Source: CAYNXB01 sp964401045 (GTDB lineage: Bacteria; Pseudomonadota; Alphaproteobacteria; Sphingomonadales; Sphingomonadaceae). Taken from it: a stretch of DNA of 28,867 nt. The position numbers and the translations under genes are program-made. Below are positions 13,766-21,049 of this stretch, piece by piece (position 1 is the stretch's first letter; each line of letters opens with the position of its first letter). A model generated the notes under the pieces. That model was not told the origin of the DNA, searched no databases, and worked only from the letters and a program-made list of their open reading frames with translations. Location of the stretch: NCBI GenBank assembly GCA_964401045.1, contig CAYNXB010000031.1:1-28867 (forward strand), in the 5' to 3' direction.

Positions 13766-14607
13766 GCGGCAACCCGCCACAGCGGCAGCGCGTCGATATC
13801 GGAAGCGGCGAGATCGAGCGCGAAGGTATCGACCAGCGCCGCCCGCCAACTGGCTTTGTCGCCAAGCTCGCGCGCCTCGCTCGTGCCGCCGCGCGAAACC
13901 GTAAGCTGGCGGTCGGTCAAGGCAGCGAAGCCGTTCTCGAGCGCAATGCTGGCGATGTGCAGCGTGGTGAAGCGGGTATCCAGCCGGGTGGCGGTCCAGT
14001 GGTTGGCCTGCTCGAGATCGTCGGGGGCGACTTGCGCCAGCTCGAACGTATACTGCGGCTGCCAATCCTCGTGCGACTGTCCGCGACCGTCGGTGGTGGC
14101 GCGCGGACCGGCGCGCTCCAGCAGCCATTCGCCGGTCAGGCCGCCGCCGAGCCGCCGCACCCGATGATGCGCTCCGTCGGAGGTGGCCGCCTCGGCCCCA
14201 TCGCGCAGCGGCAACGGCGGGACGTAGGAGCCGCCGAACCCGGCATCGGCGATCCACTGCGACCCATCGACCTCAGCCAGCAACAGCACATGCGTGCGCG
14301 GCGGATGATCATCGAGGCCCATTCCCAGCCGCACGCGGGCAAGCAACGGGCGGTTGGCGATGCCGATCGCCGCGAGCATGTCTGCGAACACGCGGTTCTG
14401 TTCGAAGCAATAGCCGCCGCGCCGCCGCGTGACGAGCTTGTCGAAGGCACTGGCGCTGTCGATGCGGATGCCGCGACCGAGCGGAATGTCGAGGTTCTCG
14501 AACGGAATTGCCAGCCGGTGAGCGTGTTGGAGAACAGCGAGGCCGGCGGCATCGGCGGATGGCGCTTCGGCCAGCCCGAGCCGCTTCAGGTAGGCTGTGA
14601 GGCTCAA
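13762..14607 (-). CDS. nat: Arylamine N-acetyltransferase
   Basis: This 281-residue cytoplasmic enzyme transfers acetyl or related acyl groups from CoA to arylamines and hydrazines. The catalytic triad is in place: Cys67 in RRRGGYCFEQN, His106 in RTHVLLL, and Asp121 in WIADAGFGG. The N-terminal IPFENLDIPLG is also typical. The start is a TTG whose last two bases overlap the stop codon of the phosphomannomutase gene (TTGA). No ATG or GTG lies nearby in frame, and the family pattern YLKRLGL begins five residues in, which supports this start. It is the last gene of the mipZ operon and may be carried along rather than functionally linked. Confidence 0.93.
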   Translation of the reverse strand: MSLTAYLKRLGLAEAPSADAAGLAVLQHAHRLAIPFENLDIPLGRGIRIDSASAFDKLVTRRRGGYCFEQNRVFADMLAAIGIANRPLLARVRLGMGLDDHPPRTHVLLLAEVDGSQWIADAGFGGSYVPPLPLRDGAEAATSDGAHHRVRRLGGGLTGEWLLERAGPRATTDGRGQSHEDWQPQYTFELAQVAPDDLEQANHWTATRLDTRFTTLHIASIALENGFAALTDRQLTVSRGGTSEARELGDKASWRAALVDTFALDLAASDIDALPLWRVAA

Positions 14608-16007
14608 TGCCCTGCCTGCGGCCCGCGTTCGAGGCCCGAGGCCGCAAGCTGTTCGTCGATCTGGCCCATCAACCGTTCGAGCCCGGCGTCGCTATCGCTT
14701 TCGGCCCGAGCGACAAGCACGTCCTGCGTGTTCGAGGCGCGCAGTAGCCACCAGCCCTCAGGCGTCGTCACGCGCACGCCGTCGGTATCGTCCACGTCCG
14801 CAGCCGTGCCCGCCAAGCGCGCCTTGACCTCGTCGATCACGGCGAACTTGCGCGTCTCGTCGACCTGGAAGCGCAGCTCGGGCGTGTTGACGATCGCCGG
14901 CATCGCCGCGCGCAGTTCCGTTACCGACTTTCCGAGGCGCGCCGCCGCCGCGATCAGCCGCACGCCGGCGTAGAGTGCATCGTCGTAGCCGTAATATTCG
15001 TCGGCGAAGAACACGTGCCCGCTCATTTCGCCGGCGAGCGGGGCATGCGTTTCCTTCATTTTGGATTTGATCAGGCTGTGCCCGGTCTTCCACATCAGCG
15101 GCTTGCCACCCAGCGCCGCCACGCGGTCGAACAGCACGCGGCTGGCCTTGACGTCAGCGATGATCGTCGCGCCCGGCCGCCGCTGCAGCAGATCCTCGGC
15201 GTAGATCATCAGCAGCTGGTCGCCCCAGATCACCCGCCCCGCGCCATCGACCGCGCCGATGCGGTCGCCGTCGCCGTCGAATGCCACTCCGAAGTCGAGG
15301 TTCTTGTCCGCGACCAGCGCCTTCAGGTCCGCAAGGTTGGCTTCGACAGTGGGATCGGGATGATGGTTGGGAAAATTGCCGTCGACTTCGGTATAAAGCA
15401 GGTGATGTTCGCCGGGCAGGCGCGCGGCGAGGGCTTCGAGCGCGGGGCCGGCGGCGCCGTTGCCGGCGTCCCAGCCAACCCGCAGCCCTTCGAGGGCTAC
15501 GCGGTCAATCCCCGCCAGCCCCTCGAGCAGCCGCTCGATGTAAGCAGCCATCACGTCGCGGCTTTCGATGCTGCCGGTGCCGTCGCTCCACGCGCCCTCG
15601 GCGGCGATCTTGCCAAGCGTCTGAATGTCCTGCCCGAAGAACGGCCGGCCCTGGAACACCATCTTGAAGCCATTGTAATTGGCGGGATTATGGCTGCCGG
15701 TTATCTGGATGCCGCCATCCACTTCCTCCGCTGACGCCTCCGCGTAATAGAGCATCGGCGTCGGGCCCATCCCGACCCGCACCACGTCGCACCCGCTCGC
15801 ATTGAGCCCTTCGATCAACGCGTGCTCGAGCATCGGCGAACTGACCCGCCCGTCGTACCCCACCGCAACCGTCTGGCCCCCGGCCTCGCGCAGCAGCGTG
15901 GCGAAGGCGCGGCCGATTGCACGCGCGTCGTCAGGTCCGAGCGTCTCGCCGATCACCCCGCGAATGTCGTATTCACGCAGCACGCTCGGGTGAAATTGGT
16001 GACTCAT
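14604..16007 (-). CDS. pgmG: Phosphomannomutase/phosphoglucomutase
   Basis: This 467-residue enzyme of the alpha-D-phosphohexomutase family interconverts the 6- and 1-phosphates of mannose or glucose, supplying sugar nucleotides for exopolysaccharide and other glycans. The N-terminal REYDIRG (11-17) leads into the domain with the phosphoserine, Ser105 in ITGSHNPANYNG. The metal loop is DGDGDR (244-249). The sugar-binding loop GEMSGHVFF (326-334) follows. The phosphate-binding RASNTQ is at 423-428. This matches the bifunctional AlgC/PgmG type rather than phosphoglucosamine mutase. GAGGG is eight bases before the ATG. It lies between the J-domain gene (14 bases) and nat (overlap). Confidence 0.94.
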   Translation of the reverse strand: MSHQFHPSVLREYDIRGVIGETLGPDDARAIGRAFATLLREAGGQTVAVGYDGRVSSPMLEHALIEGLNASGCDVVRVGMGPTPMLYYAEASAEEVDGGIQITGSHNPANYNGFKMVFQGRPFFGQDIQTLGKIAAEGAWSDGTGSIESRDVMAAYIERLLEGLAGIDRVALEGLRVGWDAGNGAAGPALEALAARLPGEHHLLYTEVDGNFPNHHPDPTVEANLADLKALVADKNLDFGVAFDGDGDRIGAVDGAGRVIWGDQLLMIYAEDLLQRRPGATIIADVKASRVLFDRVAALGGKPLMWKTGHSLIKSKMKETHAPLAGEMSGHVFFADEYYGYDDALYAGVRLIAAAARLGKSVTELRAAMPAIVNTPELRFQVDETRKFAVIDEVKARLAGTAADVDDTDGVRVTTPEGWWLLRASNTQDVLVARAESDSDAGLERLMGQIDEQLAASGLERGPQAGH

Positions 16008-16021
16008 CGTAATCCCTCAGA

Positions 16022-16306
16022 TCAGGCGGCGGGCAGCTCGGCGAGCAGCAGGTCGCGCGCGGCATTTGCTTCGTGCACCAGCTCGACAGTGCCGCCGCGA
16101 TCCGGATGGACCCGCGCGATCAGACGGCGATGCGCCTCGACGATCTCGCCGTGCGAGGCGCGCTCACTCACATCGAGCAGCTTGCGTGCCCGGAACAGCG
16201 TGTGCTGGCGAGTGGTTCCCGACAGTTTGGGCTGCCACGGCCAACGGCCGGTAAACATGCGCCAGACTGCTGAAGCGAGCCCGAGCAGGATGATGATTTT
16301 GATCAT
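16022..16306 (-). CDS. Membrane-anchored J-domain protein
   Basis: This is a 94-residue protein. A hydrophobic N-terminal segment, MIKIIILLGLASAVWRMF, looks like a single membrane anchor, and RWPW marks its end. A J domain fills about residues 37-92, with the diagnostic HPD at 67-69 (ARVHPDRGG) that stimulates the ATPase of DnaK-type Hsp70. This is the layout of the Pam18/DnaJC19-like family. There is no Gly/Phe region or zinc finger, so it is not a general DnaJ. It starts three bases after the mipZ stop and ends 14 bases before the phosphomutase gene, clearly in one operon. It probably recruits DnaK to the inner membrane, but its client is unknown. Confidence 0.88.
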   Translation of the reverse strand: MIKIIILLGLASAVWRMFTGRWPWQPKLSGTTRQHTLFRARKLLDVSERASHGEIVEAHRRLIARVHPDRGGTVELVHEANAARDLLLAELPAA

Positions 16307-16309
16307 TGC

Positions 16310-17116
16310 TCAGGCCGCCTTCGCGCGCGCTGGCTGCGGCAGCTTGAGCGCCTTGACCAGTCCGCGCAATTCCTGGCGCGCGACGATGTGGCTGGTCCCC
16401 AGCTCGCCCAGATGGCCCTTGTCGAGCAAAGTCAGCCCGGACGGGAACAGCTCGCGGTAGATCACCCGTTCGGACAGACCGTGCGAGACGCGGAACCCGA
16501 CTCGCTGCGACAGCTCGGCGAGCGCGCGGTCGAGGCGCTGCTGGTTGCGCGCTTCGGTGTGGCCGGTGCGGTTGCGCACCACGACCCAGTCCATCGCCGC
16601 GTGGCGGCCGCCCGCGGCGCGGCGCTTGCGCGCCTCCCAGATCAGCTCGGCATAGAACGACAGCTTGCGAACCTTGAACGTCTCGGCCTCGACCTGCCCG
16701 ATCAGGTCGAAATCGACGAAACTGTCGTTCATCGGCGTGACCAGGGTATCGGCACTGGTCGCCGCATGGCGTGCGAGCGGATCATCACGGCCCGGCGTGT
16801 CGAAAATCAGGAAGTCGCACGCGCCGGCAAGGTCGCCTGTGCCAGTCGCGAGCGCGGCGACCGCGGCTTCGAGTTCCTGCGGCGAACCGCCCTCGAACAC
16901 ATCGAACCGCGCGCCGGGCAGCGAAATCCCGCGCCGCTGTTCGGTCTCCGCGCGGTTTTCGAAATAGCGATACAGGGTGCGCTGGCGCGGATCGAGGTCG
17001 ATCGCGGCCACTTTCGCCCCTTGGTAGGCGAGCGCGATCGCCACGTGCACCGCGGTCGTCGACTTGCCGGTGCCGCCCTTCTCGTTGGCGAAAACGATGC
17101 GATAAGGGACGGGCAT
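16310..17116 (-). CDS. mipZ: Division plane positioning ATPase MipZ
   Basis: This 268-residue ParA/MinD-superfamily ATPase forms gradients from the ParB-bound chromosome poles and blocks FtsZ assembly except at mid-cell in alphaproteobacteria. The deviant Walker A is KGGTGKST (13-20). IDLDPRQRTLYRYFENR (39-55) is typical of MipZ rather than ParA. The Walker B region is FLIFDTPGRDDPLAR. TPMNDSFVDFDLIG and WVVVRNRTG are further family patterns. A basic C-terminal tail ends PARAKAA. A CCGATAG block lies about 50 bases before the ATG. It is the first gene of an operon with the J-domain protein, the phosphomutase and nat, and is divergent from panC. Confidence 0.96.
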   Translation of the reverse strand: MPVPYRIVFANEKGGTGKSTTAVHVAIALAYQGAKVAAIDLDPRQRTLYRYFENRAETEQRRGISLPGARFDVFEGGSPQELEAAVAALATGTGDLAGACDFLIFDTPGRDDPLARHAATSADTLVTPMNDSFVDFDLIGQVEAETFKVRKLSFYAELIWEARKRRAAGGRHAAMDWVVVRNRTGHTEARNQQRLDRALAELSQRVGFRVSHGLSERVIYRELFPSGLTLLDKGHLGELGTSHIVARQELRGLVKALKLPQPARAKAA

Positions 17117-17164
17117 CTTAAGGCGGGCTTTCTCTCTCGCGGCTTGAACGTTAGGACGCGAGCC

Positions 17165-17175
17165 GTCTCTATCGG
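17165..17175 (-). promoter_or_regulatory. Candidate mipZ promoter block CCGATAGAGAC
   Basis: Read on the minus strand this matches the blocks at 1450 and 11580, and its GATAGA begins 57 bases before the mipZ ATG, the same spacing as at 1452. Two bases of it (GG) also belong to the panC ribosome site GGAGGG (17174-17179) on the other strand, so a bound factor could affect both genes. Confidence 0.35.
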
Positions 17176-17187
17176 AGGGCTGCCCAA

Positions 17188-18051
17188 GTGCAAACCGTCA
17201 ACCGTGCCGCGCAGCTGCGGGAAGCTGTGGACGAACTGCGCGCGGACGGCGGCACGCTGGCGCTGGTGCCGACGATGGGCGCGCTCCACGAAGGGCACCT
17301 GGCGCTGGTGCACGAGGCTGCGAAACGGGCCGACCACGTCGCGGCCTCGATCTTCGTCAACCCGATGCAGTTTGGCCCGAAGGAGGATCTGGATGCTTAT
17401 CCCCGCCGGCTCGCGGCGGATCAGGAATTGCTCGAAGCCGCGGGCGTGGCGCTGCTGTGGGCACCTGCCGTCGAGGAAATGTATCCCCATGGCTTCGCCA
17501 CCACGGTCAGCGTTGCAGGTATCAGCGAGCCGTTCGAAGGCGCGAGTCGCCCCGGCCACTTCGATGGCGTCGCCACCGTGGTGCTCAAGCTGTTCGAGCA
17601 GGTGCGGCCCGATATTGCGCTGTTCGGGGAGAAGGACTGGCAGCAGCTCGCGGTTATCCGCCGGATGGCGCGCGACCTCGACCTGACCCGGCCGCATCAA
17701 GATGCGATCATCGCCATGCCGACAGTGCGCGAAGCGGACGGCCTCGCGCTGTCGAGCCGCAACGCCTACCTTTCACCCGGACAGCGCGCCGCAGCCGCCG
17801 CGCTCCCGCGCGAGATGAAGGCGGCCATCGCAGCTATCGAGGCGGGCGAGGATGTCCTCCTCACACTGGAAAAGCTCGAGGTCGATCTGATCGACGCCGG
17901 GTTCGCCTCGATCGATTATGCCGCGCTGGCGGACGCGGCGACCCTGGTCGCGCTGCGCGAGACGCAGCACGCCCCGATGCGCCTCCTCGTCGCCGCGCGG
18001 ATCGGCGGCACGCGGTTGATCGACAACATGGCGGTGAGTGGATCGCGATGA
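17188..18051 (+). CDS. panC: Pantothenate synthetase (pantoate-beta-alanine ligase)
   Basis: This 287-residue cytoplasmic enzyme joins pantoate and beta-alanine with ATP to make pantothenate, the precursor of CoA. The nucleotidyltransferase motif TMGALHEGHLALV (29-41) has the HxGH signature. SIFVNPMQFGPKEDLDAYPR, RPGHFDGVATVVLKLF and FGEKDWQQLAVIRRM are standard PanC blocks. GLALSSRNAYLSP (185-197) is the KMSKS-like loop. The start is GTG, supported by GGAGGG eight bases upstream. panB and panD are not adjacent. Its stop overlaps the start of the next gene in ATGA, so the two are translationally coupled. Confidence 0.97.
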   Translation: MQTVNRAAQLREAVDELRADGGTLALVPTMGALHEGHLALVHEAAKRADHVAASIFVNPMQFGPKEDLDAYPRRLAADQELLEAAGVALLWAPAVEEMYPHGFATTVSVAGISEPFEGASRPGHFDGVATVVLKLFEQVRPDIALFGEKDWQQLAVIRRMARDLDLTRPHQDAIIAMPTVREADGLALSSRNAYLSPGQRAAAAALPREMKAAIAAIEAGEDVLLTLEKLEVDLIDAGFASIDYAALADAATLVALRETQHAPMRLLVAARIGGTRLIDNMAVSGSR

Positions 18052-18425
18052 CGGAGGAGCAATTCCGCAACTACGTCGCCGCCTTCAACGGCAACGACTT
18101 CGACGGCTTCGGCAAGTTTTACGCCGACGACGTGGTGTTCGAACTCGGCGCGATGAAGCGAATCGACGGGCGCGAAAGCATCCTGGCGTTCTATCGGGAG
18201 GTGAAGGCCCACATCGTCGAGGTAGTCGAGCCGCTTGAGGTGATCGTCACCCCGTCGCGCATCGCGATGTATTGCCGCACCACGTTCGAGACGTTCAAAG
18301 ACTGGCCCGACTTCGAAATCTGGCCGACAAGGGCCGGCGATAGACGCGTGGTAGAGACGATCGCTATGTACGAGGTCACAGGTGACCGCTTCACCCACAT
18401 CCGGGGCGCGCGGTTCAAGCCTTAG
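18048..18425 (+). CDS. NTF2/SnoaL-like protein
   Basis: This 125-residue protein has the alpha-plus-beta cone fold pattern of the NTF2-like superfamily. EEQFRNYVAAFNGNDFDGFGKFYADDVVFELG gives the opening helices and first strand. IDGRESILAFYREVKAHIVEVVEPLEVIV follows, and RVVETIAMYEVTGDRFTHIRGARF forms the closing sheet. Members bind or isomerise small hydrophobic molecules, but the active residues vary and none can be assigned here. The ATG overlaps the panC stop (ATGA), so it is co-translated with panC, though a link to pantothenate synthesis is not evident. Its end overlaps the convergent spermidine-synthase-like gene by 11 bases. Confidence 0.82.
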   Translation: MTEEQFRNYVAAFNGNDFDGFGKFYADDVVFELGAMKRIDGRESILAFYREVKAHIVEVVEPLEVIVTPSRIAMYCRTTFETFKDWPDFEIWPTRAGDRRVVETIAMYEVTGDRFTHIRGARFKP

Positions 18426-19095
18426 CCGGGGCGGTGGCGAACCACAGGGTGTGCTGCGGCCCTTTACCGTTCTCACGCGCCCGCACCCGCGCCGTCTCGA
18501 CCGCGAAACCGGTCTGCGCCAGCCGCCGCTCGAACGCCGGATCGGGGGCGGCCGACCACACCGCGAAAATCCCGCCCGGCCGTAGGGCGGACAAGGCGCT
18601 GCGCAACCCGCGCATCGAATAGAGCCCGTCGTTCTCCTCTCGCGTCAGACCGTCGGGCCCGTTGTCGACATCGAGGAGGATCGCATCCCAGTGTCCCTGA
18701 GCCGCGCCGATCGCCTGCGCGACATCGCCGATCCGGAGGTCAACCCGCGGATCGTCGAGGCAGCCCGCCGTCATGACTTGCATCGGGCCGCGCGCCCACT
18801 CGACGATCTCGGGGACCAGCTCGGCCACCGTCACGCTGGTGGCGGGGCCGAGTTCGGCAAGAACCGCGCGCAGGGTGAAACCCATGCCGTAGCCGCCGAT
18901 CAGCACCCGGGCGCTTTCGGGCGCGCGCAAGCGCTGGCAAGCCATCACGCCGAGCGCGACCTCGGACCCGCTCATCCGGCTGCTCATCAGCTCGTTGCGG
19001 TCCAACGTGATCATGAAGTCGCGGCCGTGGCGGACGAGGCGGAGCGGCGGACCGCCCGTCACCTGCGCCTCGCCGATCAGCTCGCGCGGTATCAA
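18415..19095 (-). CDS. Spermidine synthase-like / SAM-binding fold protein
   Basis: This 226-residue protein has the spermidine synthase-like fold. IPRELIGEA opens it. DFMITLDRNELMSSRMSGSEVALG (27-50) resembles the N-terminal substrate region. The nucleotide-binding loop VLIGGYGMGFTLRAVL (65-80), the acidic strand end TVAELVPEIVEWARG and ILLDVDNGP (139-147) form the Rossmann part. True polyamine synthases have a D-x-x-D-P catalytic motif where this protein has DVDNGPDG, so polyamine synthesis is doubtful and a methyltransferase-like role is possible. The start is a TTG overlapping the DUF6481 stop as TTGA; the next Met would remove the conserved IPREL. It is therefore coupled to the DUF6481 gene. 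Confidence 0.8.
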   Translation of the reverse strand: MIPRELIGEAQVTGGPPLRLVRHGRDFMITLDRNELMSSRMSGSEVALGVMACQRLRAPESARVLIGGYGMGFTLRAVLAELGPATSVTVAELVPEIVEWARGPMQVMTAGCLDDPRVDLRIGDVAQAIGAAQGHWDAILLDVDNGPDGLTREENDGLYSMRGLRSALSALRPGGIFAVWSAAPDPAFERRLAQTGFAVETARVRARENGKGPQHTLWFATAPAKA

Positions 19096-19415
19096 CGCTT
19101 GCGCGCCTTTCGTGCGGCGTAGCGCGCATCGCGGGCCGCCTTGAGTTCCGCTTCGCTCCGGGGGGTGACGGTCTTGCTGGCGTCGGCGGCGGCCTTGCGC
19201 GCAGCTTTTTCCGCCTTCTCCTGCTCCAGCGCCAGCTTGCGCGCGGCGCGGCGCTCCGCCTCGGCGGCTTCGCGCGCGGCAAGGGCCGCCTGCTTCTCGG
19301 CGACTGCCGCCGGGTCCGGGGCGGCCTTGTTACGCAGGGCATCGAGCGCACGCAGCTTAGCCTCGCGCGAGGCCGACGCCCGCTCACCGAAATTAGGATC
19401 CTTGTAGCCGGCCAT
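19092..19415 (-). CDS. DUF6481 family small basic coiled-coil protein
   Basis: This 107-residue protein begins MAGYKDPNFGERASASREAKLRALDALR, a pattern I associate with the DUF6481 family of alphaproteobacteria. The rest is strongly helical, rich in Ala, Lys, Arg and Glu, with likely coiled coil at about 35-80. It ends in a basic tail, ARDARYAARKARKR, suggesting nucleic-acid or membrane-surface binding. No signal peptide or membrane segment is seen. GGAG is about 10 bases before the ATG. It lies just downstream of tRNA-Gly on the same strand and overlaps the spermidine-synthase-like gene. The function is unknown. Confidence 0.8.
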   Translation of the reverse strand: MAGYKDPNFGERASASREAKLRALDALRNKAAPDPAAVAEKQAALAAREAAEAERRAARKLALEQEKAEKAARKAAADASKTVTPRSEAELKAARDARYAARKARKR

Positions 19416-19441
19416 GTAAAAATTGCTCCATCGAGGCGATT

Positions 19442-19480
19442 GAAAAATGCCCCGCCGAAATTCCGTTAAAGAAAGGGGGC
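19442..19480 (-). terminator. Possible weak terminator after tRNA-Gly
   Basis: On the minus strand GCCCC and GGGGC can pair around a long loop and are followed by ATTTTTC. The stem is only about five base pairs, so this is a weak call. Confidence 0.3.
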
Positions 19481-19554
<74 letters not shown>

Positions 19555-19595
19555 GCTCTGCCTTTGCCCTGCCACCGGCGGCAACCCCGCGTCAA

Positions 19596-20132
19596 CTAAT
19601 CGCCTTCAAAAGCGATCAGAGCGTCTACTTCGATGCCATGCTTGCGCAGTAGCGCCGCGCCGCCCAGCTCCGGCAACTCGATCACGAACAATGCCCGATC
19701 GACCACCGCACCGGCCTGGCGCAGAAGCTGCGCTGCGGCGAGCGCGGTGCCGCCGGTAGCGATCAGGTCATCGACCACGATCACCCGCTCCCCCGGCGCG
19801 ATCAGCGTCGGATCGAGCTCGAGCCGCGAGAGGCCGTATTCGAGCGAATAGTCGACCCCGATCGTCGGCACCGGCAGCTTGCCAGGTTTGCGCAGCGGCA
19901 CAAAGCCGAGCATCAACAACGAGGCGACCGCGGCCCCGAAGATGAACCCGCGCGCCTCGATCCCGGCGATCGCGCCGCAGCCGACCGCTTGCGCACGCTG
20001 CGAGATTTGCTCGACCGCCGCGGTCAGGCCGCGACCGTCGGCGAGCAGCGTGGTGATGTCCCGGAACTGGATTCCCTGGCGGGGAAAGTCCGAAACAGTG
20101 CGGACGAGGGCCTTGAGCTCGGCGGGAGTCAT
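19596..20132 (-). CDS. apt: Adenine phosphoribosyltransferase
   Basis: This 178-residue cytoplasmic enzyme salvages adenine to AMP using PRPP. FPRQGIQFRDITTLL (16-30) is the Apt opening. GIEARGFIFG (57-66) and RKPGKLP (81-87) follow, then the PRPP-binding loop VIVVDDLIATGGT (117-129). The length is normal for the family. It lies 34 bases after petC on the same strand and is probably co-transcribed with the cytochrome bc1 genes, an arrangement without an obvious metabolic reason. The tRNA-Gly gene follows on the same strand. Confidence 0.96.
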   Translation of the reverse strand: MTPAELKALVRTVSDFPRQGIQFRDITTLLADGRGLTAAVEQISQRAQAVGCGAIAGIEARGFIFGAAVASLLMLGFVPLRKPGKLPVPTIGVDYSLEYGLSRLELDPTLIAPGERVIVVDDLIATGGTALAAAQLLRQAGAVVDRALFVIELPELGGAALLRKHGIEVDALIAFEGD

Positions 20133-20166
20133 CCAGCGCCGCCCGCGCGGAGGGTCAGGCCCCGAG

Positions 20167-21024
20167 CTACTTTGCGCCGCGCTTCGGCTTCACCGCGGAC
20201 CAGACCTGCTTCTTGGCGAACCAGGCGAGGATCGTCGCGAAGAGCAGGAACCCGACCACTGCCCAACCGGTCTGGTGACGCTTGCCGAGCGAAGGCTCGC
20301 CGGCCCAGACGAGGAACGCGGACACGTCCGTCGCCATCTGGTCGACCGTGGCCCTGGTGCCGTCAGCGTAAGTCACCTGATCGTCGCCGACCAGCGGCGG
20401 CGGCATGCCGATGGCGAGCGCCGGGAAGTAGCGGTTGAAATGACCGCCCGCCGGCACGGCGAAATCGGGGAATTCCTTGGTCAGCGCGGCGGGAACGTCC
20501 GAATATCCGGTCAGGATCGAGTGGACGTAAGCCGGGCCGTCATGACGCGCCTTGGTGATCAGCGACAGGTCAGGCGGAATCTTTCCGCCGTTGGCGGCCG
20601 AAGCGGCGATATCGTTCGCATAGGGACCAACGACGTAGTCGGTCGGCGTACCGGGGCGCGTGTTTGCCTCGCCCGTCGCCGGATCGATGCCGGGCACCTG
20701 AACCGCCGCGGCGATCGCCTTCACCTCAGCCGGGCTATAGCCGAGCTGGGCGAGATCGCGGAACGCGACGTGCTTGAGCGCGTGACACGCCGAGCACACC
20801 TCGGTGTAGACCTGGAAGCCACGCTGGAGCTGCTGCAGGTCGAAGGTGCCGAACGGCCCGTCGCTCTGCAGCGCCAGGTGCTTGGGATGTTCGTAGAACT
20901 CGGTCTCCGCCGTCTTCTCGACCAGGTAGCCCTGACCGATGACGTTCGAAGCGCCGAACACAAAGGCCAGCAGCACCACGAAGGTGAAGGCGAGCCCAAC
21001 GATAATGCCGATCAGCCGGATCAT
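20167..21024 (-). CDS. petC: Cytochrome c1 of the bc1 complex
   Basis: This 285-residue subunit carries covalent heme in the periplasm and passes electrons from the Rieske protein to cytochrome c. An N-terminal hydrophobic segment (about 4-28) serves as export signal or anchor. CSACH (77-81) binds the heme, and the axial Met is probably that of LAIGMPPPL. IPPDLSLI and PNDIA-like segments (VGPYANDIA) are typical of cytochrome c1. A C-terminal helix, GWAVVGFLLFATILAWFA, anchors it, followed by a basic tail KPKRGAK. It is the third gene of petABC, 25 bases after petB. Confidence 0.96.
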   Translation of the reverse strand: MIRLIGIIVGLAFTFVVLLAFVFGASNVIGQGYLVEKTAETEFYEHPKHLALQSDGPFGTFDLQQLQRGFQVYTEVCSACHALKHVAFRDLAQLGYSPAEVKAIAAAVQVPGIDPATGEANTRPGTPTDYVVGPYANDIAASAANGGKIPPDLSLITKARHDGPAYVHSILTGYSDVPAALTKEFPDFAVPAGGHFNRYFPALAIGMPPPLVGDDQVTYADGTRATVDQMATDVSAFLVWAGEPSLGKRHQTGWAVVGFLLFATILAWFAKKQVWSAVKPKRGAK

Positions 21025-21049
21025 GGCGTCTTCTTTCCTCTATCCAGCT

